From CAXXOK01 sp963678055 (GTDB lineage Bacteria > Bacillota > Clostridia > Christensenellales > Aristaeellaceae): a stretch of 64,000 nt of DNA. The notes beneath the pieces were generated by a model, which had not been told where the DNA came from, searched no databases, and saw only the letters and a program-made list of their open reading frames with translations. Positions within the stretch are counted from its first letter, which is position 1, and each line of letters starts with the position of its first letter. A program made the translations under genes and the position numbers. The stretch is taken from assembly GCA_963678055.1 (NCBI GenBank), contig OY782679.1, positions 1,798,001 through 1,862,000 of the forward strand. Direction: 5' to 3'. Positions 1 through 10,500 of this stretch are shown one piece after another.

Positions 1-1264
1 TGCACGCGCCGATAGCCGCGCCCATACCAAAGCCCATCGTGCCCAATCCACCGGACGTGATGAACGTGCGCGGCTTTTGGAAGGGATAGAACTGCGCCGT
101 CCACATTTGGTGCTGGCCCACGTCGGTTGCAATGCGGGCATCATCCGACATCCGTTTAGACACGCTCTTTAACACCAAATAGGGGTTTAGCACATCGTGG
201 TTCATCACGGACTGGTTGTCGTTTGAGTGTTTAAACTCGTTGACTTCCTTCAACCATTCGGGATCGCTCTTTTGCAAATCCATCTGGTTGAGCGCTTGCA
301 GCGCTTCCTTCACATCGGCATGCATGGCAACATAAGCGGGGATGTTTTTGCCGATCTCCGCCGGGTCGATATCGATGTGCAGTACTTTGCGATTTTTGGA
401 AAACTCCGATTTTTTACCCGTTGCACGGTCGGAAAACCGTGCGCCGATGCCGATAATCAAATCGGAACGGCCCATGGCCTTGGTCGAGGCAAAATTACCG
501 TGCATGCCGGACATCCCCAGCATCAGCGGATGCGAGCGCGGCACTGCCGACAAGCCCATCATGCTGGTGCCGATGGGTGCACCGAGTTTTTCAGCAAACT
601 CCAGCAAATCCTTGCTGGCATCGGTGGCAATCACGCCGCCGCCTGCATAGATGAAAGGACGCTTGGATGCTGCAATCAGCTCCGCCGCTTCACGCAGCAT
701 ATCGGCGCTGGGTTTTTTGGGGTGGAATGCCAGCGGCTGTGCCGCAGGGGTATACTCGCACATGGCCAGCTGTACATCCTTGGGAATGTCAATCAAAACC
801 GGGCCTTTGCGGCCGGTGGACGCCAGGAAGAAGGCTTCCCGCACGATATCGGCCAGCTTTTCCACGTCCTTGACCATGTAGTTATGCTTGGTAATCGGCA
901 TGGTAATGCCTTTGATATCGACTTCCTGAAAACTATCCCTGCCAATAAAATTCTGCGGCACATTGCCGGTGATGGCAACCAAGGGAATGGAGTCCAAATA
1001 CGCATTGGCAATACCGGTGACAAGGTTGGTTGCGCCGGGGCCGGATGTGGCAATCACAACGCCGGTCTTGCCGGTTGCGCGGGCATAGCCATCCGCAGCG
1101 TGCGCCGCGCCCTGCTCGTGGCAGGTTATGATGTGGTTCAGCCAGTCCGCCGCACCGTAAATCTCGTCGTAGATGTTCAATACAAATCCGCCGGGGTAGC
1201 CGAAGATCGTATCCACTTGTTGCTCTTTCAGCACTTGCAATAAAATTTGTGCGCCGTTTAGCAT
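1..1264 (-). CDS. ilvB: Acetolactate synthase, large (catalytic) subunit, 3' end outside the window
   Basis: Thiamine-diphosphate enzyme that condenses two pyruvates to acetolactate, or pyruvate plus 2-ketobutyrate to acetohydroxybutyrate, the first common step of valine, leucine and isoleucine synthesis. The minus-strand frame is open from an ATG at 1264 to the window edge, giving 421 codons of a protein usually about 550-580 long. Visible family marks are the FGYPGG loop near residue 21, the catalytic Glu of CHEQGAAHAADGY at residue 50, ATSGPGATNL, and the mid-domain GAPIGTSMMG and IIGIGARFSDR segments. The start has a strong AGGAGG six bases upstream. A rho-independent hairpin (1288-1318) and a Leu/Val/Ile-rich leader frame precede it, suggesting transcriptional attenuation. 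Catabolic AlsS-type enzymes are related, but the leader favours a biosynthetic role. The C-terminal cofactor domain and any ilvN/ilvC neighbours lie outside the window. Confidence 0.93.
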   Translation of the reverse strand, partial: MLNGAQILLQVLKEQQVDTIFGYPGGFVLNIYDEIYGAADWLNHIITCHEQGAAHAADGYARATGKTGVVIATSGPGATNLVTGIANAYLDSIPLVAITGNVPQNFIGRDSFQEVDIKGITMPITKHNYMVKDVEKLADIVREAFFLASTGRKGPVLIDIPKDVQLAMCEYTPAAQPLAFHPKKPSADMLREAAELIAASKRPFIYAGGGVIATDASKDLLEFAEKLGAPIGTSMMGLSAVPRSHPLMLGMSGMHGNFASTKAMGRSDLIIGIGARFSDRATGKKSEFSKNRKVLHIDIDPAEIGKNIPAYVAMHADVKEALQALNQMDLQKSDPEWLKEVNEFKHSNDNQSVMNHDVLNPYLVLKSVSKRMSDDARIATDVGQHQMWTAQFYPFQKPRTFITSGGLGTMGFGMGAAIGAC

Positions 1265-1287
1265 AGTCCCCCTCCTTCTTAAAAAAA

Positions 1288-1318
1288 CTCCCTAAACCGC
1301 TTTGCGCAGTTTAGGGAG
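1288..1318 (-). terminator. Rho-independent terminator, probable attenuator of ilvB
   Basis: A perfect 10-bp stem (CTCCCTAAAC / GTTTAGGGAG) has a GC-capped loop. Read on the minus strand it is followed by seven T residues (1281-1287). It lies between the 40-codon leader frame and the ilvB ribosome binding site. The 5' arm of the RNA (CCUAAACU) can alternatively pair with AGUUUAGG inside the leader frame (1365-1372), as an antiterminator would. Confidence 0.8.
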
Positions 1319-1340
1319 TGTGCTGTGAGTTTGGTTTGCC

Positions 1341-1463
1341 TTATGCCTTAACCTCGCACGCCTGCCTAAACTTACGCGTAAGAATGTTGCCTACTACTAC
1401 CAGAAGGAGCAGTACAGCAAGGCTAAGAATAATCAGGCTGAGGTTCATGGGCTGGACAATCAT
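1341..1463 (-). CDS. Leu/Val/Ile-rich 40-residue leader peptide (or small membrane protein)
   Basis: A 40-codon frame starts at ATG 1463 behind AAGGAGA with a 7-base gap and stops at 1341-1343, 22 bases before the terminator stem. Residues 8-28 are almost entirely branched-chain: LIIL at 10-13, VLLLLVVV at 17-24 and IL at 27-28, followed by a basic TRKFR. Codons 31-33 contain the octamer that is complementary to the 5' arm of the downstream terminator. Leader peptides of this kind control ilv operons in proteobacteria and actinobacteria by ribosome stalling. The alternative is a real single-pass membrane peptide, since the same residues could span a membrane. Position between promoter, terminator and ilvB favours the leader reading. 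No T-box motif is visible in this interval. Confidence 0.6.
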   Translation of the reverse strand: MIVQPMNLSLIILSLAVLLLLVVVGNILTRKFRQACEVKA

Positions 1464-1494
1464 CGAAAAATCTCCTTCGTATGATTTGTTGTAT

Positions 1495-1523
1495 ACAATA
1501 GCACATACACACTTTGTTGTCAA
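1495..1523 (-). promoter_or_regulatory. Sigma-A type promoter of the ilv leader
   Basis: Minus-strand TTGACA (1518-1523), a 17-base spacer and TATTGT (1495-1500) would start transcription about 25 bases before the leader ATG. A perfect palindrome TTGTATACAA (1489-1498) overlaps the -10 element and a near copy TTGCATACAA (1529-1538) lies just upstream of the -35. The two copies are 40 bp apart. This resembles a repressor operator pair of the GntR kind; the regulator is unknown. Confidence 0.6.
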
Positions 1524-1592
1524 GCAGATTGCATACAATTAACCGAATTTTAGCATAATCATGCATGATTCTGAGAATACACCGTTTCGATG

Positions 1593-4500
1593 TTATCTCT
1601 TTGTCAGCCGATCATCATCATCTAAGAGCATCATTTGGCTGCCATCCTCATTGGTTTTGGCCAGATAATCTGTCGCTGCTGCCACAAGCTCTCCAAGCAG
1701 TGGATCATCCTGATCAATATTCGTGAAGACCAGTAACGGGTTGGTCAGCGTGCCTCTGCACAGCATTCGGTTGAGCACGACCACGGCCTCGCCCTTGGTG
1801 ATCACAGCATCCGGTTGGAGTGCCTGATCGCTAAAAGCTGTAAGTAAGCCGTATCGGTACGCTTCTTCAATCGTACTGCGCTGTGTATGCGCCTGAATAT
1901 CCGTATAATGGTACAGGAGCGGCTCAATTTCGTAATTGCGCTCAATCCCGATATATTTTGCGACCATTGCAATAAACTCTGCCCTGCTCAGTTCGCGATC
2001 CGGATACACCTTTCCGTTTTCGTCGCTTTCAAGGTAACCGGCTTGCACAGCTGCCCGGATTGCATCCAGCCGTGGGTCGCCCCTCTGCACATCTGCAAAT
2101 GTTGTATTGTTACCCTCAGCGGACAGATTCAATATCGAAGCAAATATCTCTGCCGCCTCACCCCTCGTCAATCCATCGGCAACCGGGAAGTCGCTCCCAT
2201 ATTGGGTGAGCATATAGGCCTGATGTGCGCTGGCATTGTATCTGGAGGCGATTACGATCGTTTTAAACGATGTATCATCCTCCGGCACGATAACAGGATG
2301 TTGGCTGGATATATTCGCAGTGATGGTAGCCGGTGTCTGTGCCAATACAGGATCGATATCCGCTACTTTCAGCAGCACAGTATGTGTCCGAACCTCATCG
2401 GGCTGTAGGTCTTTGGCATACCAGATCACCATTTGGTCGTGTGCACTTTCAACAAATCCATCCGTATCACGCAGCAGCGCGGTACGATACCAGTGCTCGG
2501 TTTTCGAGTACAGCGCGCCGCCGTCTTCATCTACCACCATAATCCCTGCTGGGAGGTTTAGGCGAATAACAGCTGTAGGCAGAACCTGATCTGTTTTATT
2601 GCCGTAGGTCACCGTGCAGCTGATTGTCCCATCTTCCAAAACGCGGTTCTTATCGGTACTGATGAATATAGCGGGATCATATGCAGTGCTTGCGACAACT
2701 TCCTCTTCAACCGGAGTCATTTGGAAGTTGTAATTCACAATGGCTTCACCCACAGCGATCGGATGATCCTTATTTGAGAAGGTTTCGTATCCGTCTTTGG
2801 TTGCTACAATGTAATAGGATGTATGTGGATAGACCATAAACGCGTATTCCCCTGCTCCATCAGACAGCTGCGGGTTTGCGTTGTTTGCCGGCGGGAAGCC
2901 TTGCACCAACGGCAGTGAGACCAATGTATTCGTTCCTGCATAATACAACTTCACATCTGCACCACTGATCACTTTGCCCGTTTTGCTGTCTGTAATGATG
3001 CCATAGGGATCGATCAGAACCTCGCTGATGTTGGTTTCTCCGTTGTTGGATATCGTTATTTTCTGGCTGCCGACAATAATCTTTCTGCCATCCTCGTGCT
3101 GATAGTAAACATTCAGTGTGTAGCTGCCTTCTCCCAGGTTATTTGCGCTGAATGTGCCGCTGCCCGTATTCAGGTCAACTTTTTCCTTTTTGCCGTTGCC
3201 GACAATTTCCATCAACATGCCGCTTTTAAGCAATTGGCCGCATCCTGAACTGGAACCGTTTTGCAAAGTAACGATGCCAACGGCGCATTTGTTCGGGTTG
3301 TTGGTTTCTCCCCCGCCTCCGTTGATATCGCCAACATGAACGGTTTGGTGGAAAGTAACACCACTGGCACTGCCAGTCGCAGGACGGGTAATTGAGATAG
3401 AATATTCCACATTCCCTTTCGGCACTGCAACTTTGTATTTGCCGTCTGCCTTTGTAATGACCGTTTCTGAGAAATCGACCGTTCCATCTCCGTCAAAGTC
3501 CTTGTAGACGGTAACGATTGCACCCTCCAGCGGATGATTCCCTGTACGCGTGGTTATAATGCCTTCCACAAATCCGGGTACAAAGCGCTCATAAATCACT
3601 GCCGTACCATATAGTAGCAGCGTATCATCATGCACTGTGACCGTGATTGGAATCTTCAGCTCTTCCGTACCGGATAGCTTATCAGAAATAAAGGTGATAT
3701 TGCAGGTCCCGTCTTGGCCGGTGACAGCGGTATTAACACCGCCTTTGAATGTACCTGAAGGACAGTCAAACACCACTTCCACGCCGCTGATCGGTTGCCC
3801 ATCATCATTTTGCACGGTGGCAGTAATCACCGCTTCCGCCTTTCCGTCTCCCAGAATGGCTGACGGCTCGGCTGTGATCGTGAGGTTGAATTTAGAGAGC
3901 ATAATATTCCTTGTAACCGTACCGCTTACTTCCCGATCAAAGGAAACCTCGGTTACAACACTATTTTTTTGATAGCCATCAGCCGAAACGGCAAGTGTAA
4001 GCGTATCATTGCTGCTTGTCAGCCCGGTAAACCGATACACACCGTCATTGCCGACGACTTCGGATGCGATTTCATCTCCGTTGGCATCAAGCAATTGCAC
4101 CGTAGCGCCATTGATTGGCATCAGCGTTCTAACATCGTACACGGTGCCGGTCAGCACCAGTTCACTATTGCCAACAACCTGAATGCTAAACTGCTGCTGC
4201 TGGCTGGTGTCAACGCCGCCATTGTCTGTGCCGCCATCATCTTGCAGCGTTACAGTCATTTTCGCCGTTCCGCTTATTGTGGCACTTGGCGTAAAGCTGA
4301 GTGTTCCTTCCGGGGTGATAGCAGGTTGCACTTCAAACAACGCGGGCTTATCAACCGTTACGGTAAAGCTGAGTGCCTGCAATGCTTCGTCTTCTGGCCC
4401 TGCGGAGATATCCACAGCCCAGGTATCCTGTGTATATGCCCCTGTGCCGCTGCCGACTGTAATATCCTCCCCGGCTGTAAAGACAGGCGCATCGTTGACT

Positions 4501-7500
4501 GTTTTGACAGTAATCAGGAATGTGTGCGCCTCTGATGTATCTTCCCCATCATTATCGGTGCCGTCCGTATCGATAAGCCAAACGGTAGCATTCACAAAGC
4601 CATAGGCGTTCTCCGCTGGTGTAAATGTGATTTCACCCGTGTTTGAATCAATCACCGGGCCGGTTGCAAACAACTGTGAGTTGCCAAATACGGTCAAAGT
4701 GGATTCGTCAAGTTTAAGAGAGAATGCCGCTTCCTGCGCCTCATTAGCAGGCCCTGCGGACACGGTTCCTGTCGTAATCCACGCCGTAGAATATTCACCG
4801 CTGTCTTCGTTGACGGTCAAGTCTCCGGTATCCGTAAACACCGGGGCATCGTTAACGGAGAGTATCGTTATCGTGAATGTGTGTTCAACAGACGTATCCA
4901 AGCCCTCGTTATCCGTGCCGTCGCCATCTTTGAGTACAACGGTAACCTCAGCGCTGCCAAATGCATCTGCAGCCGGTGTGAAGCTGATAACGCCCGTCTG
5001 TGCATCAATGACCGGGGCCTCGCTAAATAGCGTTACACCGTCAGCAACTACAGTATCGGTGATCATATACTGATACGTTTGCAGTTCATTATCCGGGCCA
5101 ACGTAGCGCGTAGCATCGTCTGCCCATGCAGCGCTGTATCGGCCGCTATCCTCCGAAACGGTAACATCTCCGGAATCAGAGAAACTGGGTTGATCGTTTA
5201 CGGAATTGATCGTAATTAAGAACGTGCCGTCACTGCTGGTATCTCCATCTGACAGTGTTACGTCAATCTGCGTAGTGCCAAATACATTCGCAGCCGGTGT
5301 GAAGGTGAGCTGACCCGTGTTTGTGAGCACAGGCTGCTCACTGAACAGCGATTGGTCGTAATTTGACAGCGTAAAGGTCAGCGTTTGGCTGTCTTCATCC
5401 ATACCGCCGCCGGGCGTAATGCCCGTGGCGAAGGTCGCGTTGCTGTATTCTCCGCTGTCTTCATCCACCGTCACATCGCCCGAGAGCGCGAAGGCCGGCA
5501 GATCGTTGACTGCGGTTACTGTGATGACCAGCGTATGTCCCTGGGACGTATCCACGCCATCTCGCAGCGTACCGTCTTCATCCTTCATGTAAACGGTGTA
5601 GGTCGCCGAACCGTTTGCGTCCTCAGCAGGCGTAAAGCTAATTCTGCCCGTATCCGGATCAATCGCGGGTTCATCGGTAAACAGGTTTGTATTGCCATTG
5701 GTTACCCGTGCTTCGGCGTTTTCCACCATAGAGAATGCATAGGCTTGCGTTTCATTCACCGGGCCTGGATTGATGCTTGTCGCATTCACCCAAAGCGCGG
5801 AATACGCGCCCGAATCTTCCCCTACGGTAATATCGCCAGTATCCGTAAAGCTTGGTTGGTCGTTAACCGATTCCACGGTGATGGTGAAGGAATCGCTTAC
5901 GGAGTTTAACCCATCGTTCAGTTTCACGGTGACGGTCGCCGTACCAAACGCATCGTCGGCCGGTGTAAAGCGAAGCATCCCATCGCTTGTCATAGCAGGC
6001 TGCTGGCTAAACAGCAGCGGATTGGTATTGGTCAGTGCAAAGGTCAGCGTTTGTCCGGCTTCATCCGTACCGCCGCCAGCTGTGATACCCGTTGCAAAGG
6101 TCTCGTCGCTGTATTCCCCGCTGTCTTCATTCACTGTCACATCGCCGTCAAGGGTAAAGGCAGGCTGATCATCCACAGCGGTAACGGTGATCGTGAGCTG
6201 GTGCTGCAGTGATGTATCGTTTCCGCCGTTATCCGTACCATCCATATCCGATAGTATCACGGTGAATACTGCCGATCCGTTGGCATTGGCTGCCGGTGTG
6301 AAGCTGATCACACCGGTATCCGGATGGATTGAAGGCTGCACACTGAATAGCTGCGTGTTTCCGTTAACGACGCGCTGATCCTCGTTTTCCTGCATGGAAA
6401 ACGCGTATGTTTGCGTTTCGTTGTCCGGTCCGATATCAATACTTTCAGCATCTACCCAAGCACCTGTATAAGCAGCCGAATCTTCCCCAACAGTGATATC
6501 GCCAGTATCGTCAAACGATGGCCGATCATTCACCGGGCGTATCGTAATGGTAAATTCTTCGATTTTACTGCTGTCGTCGCCGTTATTGGCCGTGCCGCCG
6601 TCATCTGTGTATTGTACGGTCACAGTTGCCACGCCGTATGCATCTGCCTTGGGTGTAAACCGCAACACGCCTGTTAGCGAAACATCCGGCAGACCCGTTT
6701 CGCCGTCGAACAGCTCCGTATCGTTGCAAATAGTTTTCACAGATAAGGTCTGTGCGTTTTCGTTCCACGGTCCGATGGAAATATCAGTCGCCCATTTATA
6801 CATCGTTTGCGGACCGCAATCTTCCAATACACTCACATCACCGCTTGCGGTAAACGTAGGCGCGTCATTGACAGAGTTTACTGTAATCTCAAAAGTCTTA
6901 TCAACTTCGTCAATGCCATCTGACAGTGTTACTTTTATCTGCGTCGTGCCAAATACATTCGCAGCCGGTGTGAAGGTAAGCTCACCCGTGTTTGTAAGCA
7001 CAGGCTGCTCACTAAACAGCGATTGGTCGTAATTTGACAGCGTAAAGGTAAGCGTTTGGCTGTCTTCATCCGTACCGCCGCCGGGCGTAATGCCCGTGGC
7101 GAAGGTCGCGTTGCTGTAGTCTCCGCTGTCTTCATCCACCGCCACATCGCCTAAGAGCGTGTAGGCCGGCAGATCGTTGACTGCGGATACTGTGATGACC
7201 AGCGTATGTCCCTGGGATGTATCCACGCCCTCTCGCAGCGTACCGTCTTCATCCTTCATGTAAACGGTGTAGGTCGCCGAACCGTTTGCGTGCAGAGCAG
7301 GCGTAAAGCTAATCCTGCCCGTATCCGGATCAATCACGGGTTCATCGGTAAACAGGTCTGTATTGCCATTGGTTACCCGTGCTTCGGCGTTTTCCACCAT
7401 AGAGAATGCATAGGCTTGCGTTTCATTCACTGGGCCTGGATTGATGCTTGTCGCATTCACCCAAAGCGCGGAATATGCGCCCGAATCCTCCCCTACGGTG

Positions 7501-10500
7501 ATATCGCCAGTATCCGTAAAGCTTGGTTGGTCGTTAACCGATTCCACGGTGATGGTGAACGTTATGGTTGCACTGGTATCGTCACCGCTGTTTGCAGTAC
7601 CGCCGTCATCCATCAAATACACACTGACTTCCGCTTCGCCAAACTGATTGTCAGAAGGTGTGTAGCGCAGTGTGCCATCACTGTCTATTATGGGTTGACC
7701 CGCATCGGTAAAGAGTTGATGATTGTCATTTTCAACATGGAAAGTCAGCGATTGTCCGCTTTCGTTTTCTGTTCCCTTGTGCAGATTGGTTGCCCAAGCT
7801 GTTACGGTTTGTGCACCACAATCCTCCCACACGGTTTGATCTGATCCTGGTGTGAAGGTTGGTTCATCATTGACGGATGCAATGATGATTATGAAGCTAT
7901 CCTCCACAGCATTGGTGCCGTCGCTCAGGGATACATTAACCGTTGTACTGCCATGCACATTCGCCGCCGGGGTGAATAACAACTCACCGTCATTGGAAAT
8001 CGTGACAGCCCCGTCAAACAAGGTCGCATCATACCCCGAGAGGCTAAATGCCAGTGTTTGTCCGGCTTCATCCGTTCCTCCGCCAGTGGTGATGCCCGTT
8101 GCAAATGTTTCGTCTCTATATTCACCGCTGTCTTCATACACATCGACATCATCAGGAATGGTATAAGTCGGCTCATCATTCACTGCATTGATTACAATCG
8201 TCAGCGAGTGCGACTGCGATACATCCACGCCATCGCGCTCTGTGCCGCCATTGTCCTGAAGGGTTACGGTGAAGGTAATCGTTCCGTTGGCGTTTGCTGC
8301 CGGTGTAAAGCTCACAGCACCGGTTGTTTCATTGATCGAAGGACCACTGCTAAACAACGCTGTATTGCCGTAGGTCGTTCTGGATTCTTCCGTCATCGTG
8401 AACAGTGGCGTCTGGGTTTCATTATTCGGTCCTAGCGTGTAGCCACTAACCCAATCCACTGTTTTCGAGCCGCAGTCTTCATTAAAGACGATGTCCCCGA
8501 TATCAGTAAACGACGGCTGATCATTAACCGGCTCCACAACGATAGTAAAGGTTTTCTCAACCGTCCTATCGCCATCGCTTAGTACGGCAGTTACGAGGGT
8601 TGTGCCGTTGGCATCATCCGCCGGTGTGAATGTCAAAGCGCCTGCACTGGTTATTGCGGGCTGGACAGCAAACAGGGATTGGTCGGCTGCAGTCAGCGTA
8701 AAGGACAGTGTTTGTCCGGCTTCATCCGTACCACCGCCTGTGGTGATGCCGGTGACATAGGTCAGGTTTTGGTAAGCACCGCTGTCTTCGTTCACCCTTA
8801 CGGTGCCGCCCAGCGTGTAGGTGGGATCGTCGTTTACAGCTTGGACGGTAATTGTCAGCGGATGCCCGATAGACGTATCAATGCCTTCACGATCCGTACC
8901 ACCACTGTCCTTCATGTACACGGTATAACTTGCCGATCCGTTCGCGTTTTCCGCCGCTGTGAAACTGATATCGCCAGTATCCGGATCGATGGCTGGTTCT
9001 ACGCTGAACAGGTTCGTGTTGCCATAGGTTTCACGCTGCGCTTCATCCTCAACCATATAGAAGGTATAGGTCTGCGCTGCTTCGTTAGCAGGGCCAACGG
9101 AAATGCTGCCGTTTTGCACCCAAGCTTCATCATACGCCTGGGCATCCTCTTGGACTGTAATATCTCCCAAATCCGTAAAGCTCGGTTGATCGTTAACCGG
9201 CAAGACGGTGATCGAATTCACCTCGTAGTATGTTCTGTCTACCCCTTCGTACTCCGTCCCGCCGTTATCAATCAAGTACAGCGTAACACCGGATTCCCCA
9301 TTGGCATCTGTATCCGGCGTGAAGGTCAGTGTGCCCGATGGATCCATGGCCGGTTGCCCGCCTGTTGTAAACAGCGTACTGCGCAGCGCGGTAAGGGCAA
9401 AGGATAAGCTTTGGCTGCTTTCATTGTCTGCGCCAGTGTACAGATCACTGCCCCATCCGGTCACAGTCTGCATGCCGCAGTCTTCCCAAACAACCAGTGG
9501 ATCGCCGTAGGTAAAGGTCGGTGCATCGTTCACTGAATTGACCGTGATCGTGAAGCTTTTGGTCACTTCATTCGTTTCATCGTCCAATACAACGGACACC
9601 TCGGTGACACCGTGTTGGTCTTGTGCCGTGGTAAAGCGCAGCACACCATCCGTCGTCATGGTAGGCTGTATCGAGAACAGCGATTGATTATCAGCGTTCA
9701 GGGTGAAGGTCAATGTTTGAATCTCTTCATCGGTTCCACCGCCCGTTGTGATGCCTGTAGCAAAAGCTGCGGAGTACGCGCCGCTGTCTTCATTGACAGC
9801 AAAATCGGCTCCCAGGGTATACGTGGGATCGTCGTTGACGCTAGTTACGGTAATCGTAAACGTATGCGCGACCGAAGTATCCACCCCGCCGTTTGCAGTG
9901 CCATCATCATCTTTGAGCACAACGGTAACTTCCGCAGTACCGTTGGCATTTTCAGCAGGTGTAAAGCTGATAACACCGGTTTGGGAATCGATCGCCGGAG
10001 CTTCGCTAAACAGGTCTGTGTTCCCGTATACATCCACTGCTCCAAGCGTCAAGAGGAAATTATAGGTTTGGGTCTCGTTGTTATCCGGCCCGATAAACAA
10101 CGTACTTGTATCTGCCCAAGCGCTTTCATACGCACCGCTGTCCTCGTTTACGGTGATATCTTCCTCCGAATTGAGTGCCGAGAACACAGGGCGGTCATTG
10201 ACAGAGAGAACCGTAATAACAAAGGTATCTACAATGCTTTCAGCACTGGGATCGTTATCGCTGGTATCATCCCCGCCGTTTGCCGTTCCACCATCATCTG
10301 TAAGGTACACGGTAACGGTGGCTGTTCCGTACATATCATCCGCAGGGGTATATGTCAGCTGTCCCGAAGCATCCAGCGCTGGCTGTCCCTGCGCAGTAAA
10401 CAGATCGTTGTTGTCATTTTCCAGATGGAAGGACAGCGTTTGATAGTCCTCATTATCAGGGCCTTTGGATATATCGGTCGCCCAGGCAGCAACTGTTTGC

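Noticed and set aside
227..1243. Plus-strand open frame of 338 codons opposite ilvB
   Set aside because: The minus strand translates to a clear acetolactate synthase, and the plus frame looks like its shadow (His/Gln/Gly-rich with no motif).
1557..1570. Palindrome AATCATGCATGATT after the giant gene as a terminator
   Set aside because: It is a perfect 14-base palindrome but has no loop or T run; it could be a chance AT-rich repeat or an operator.
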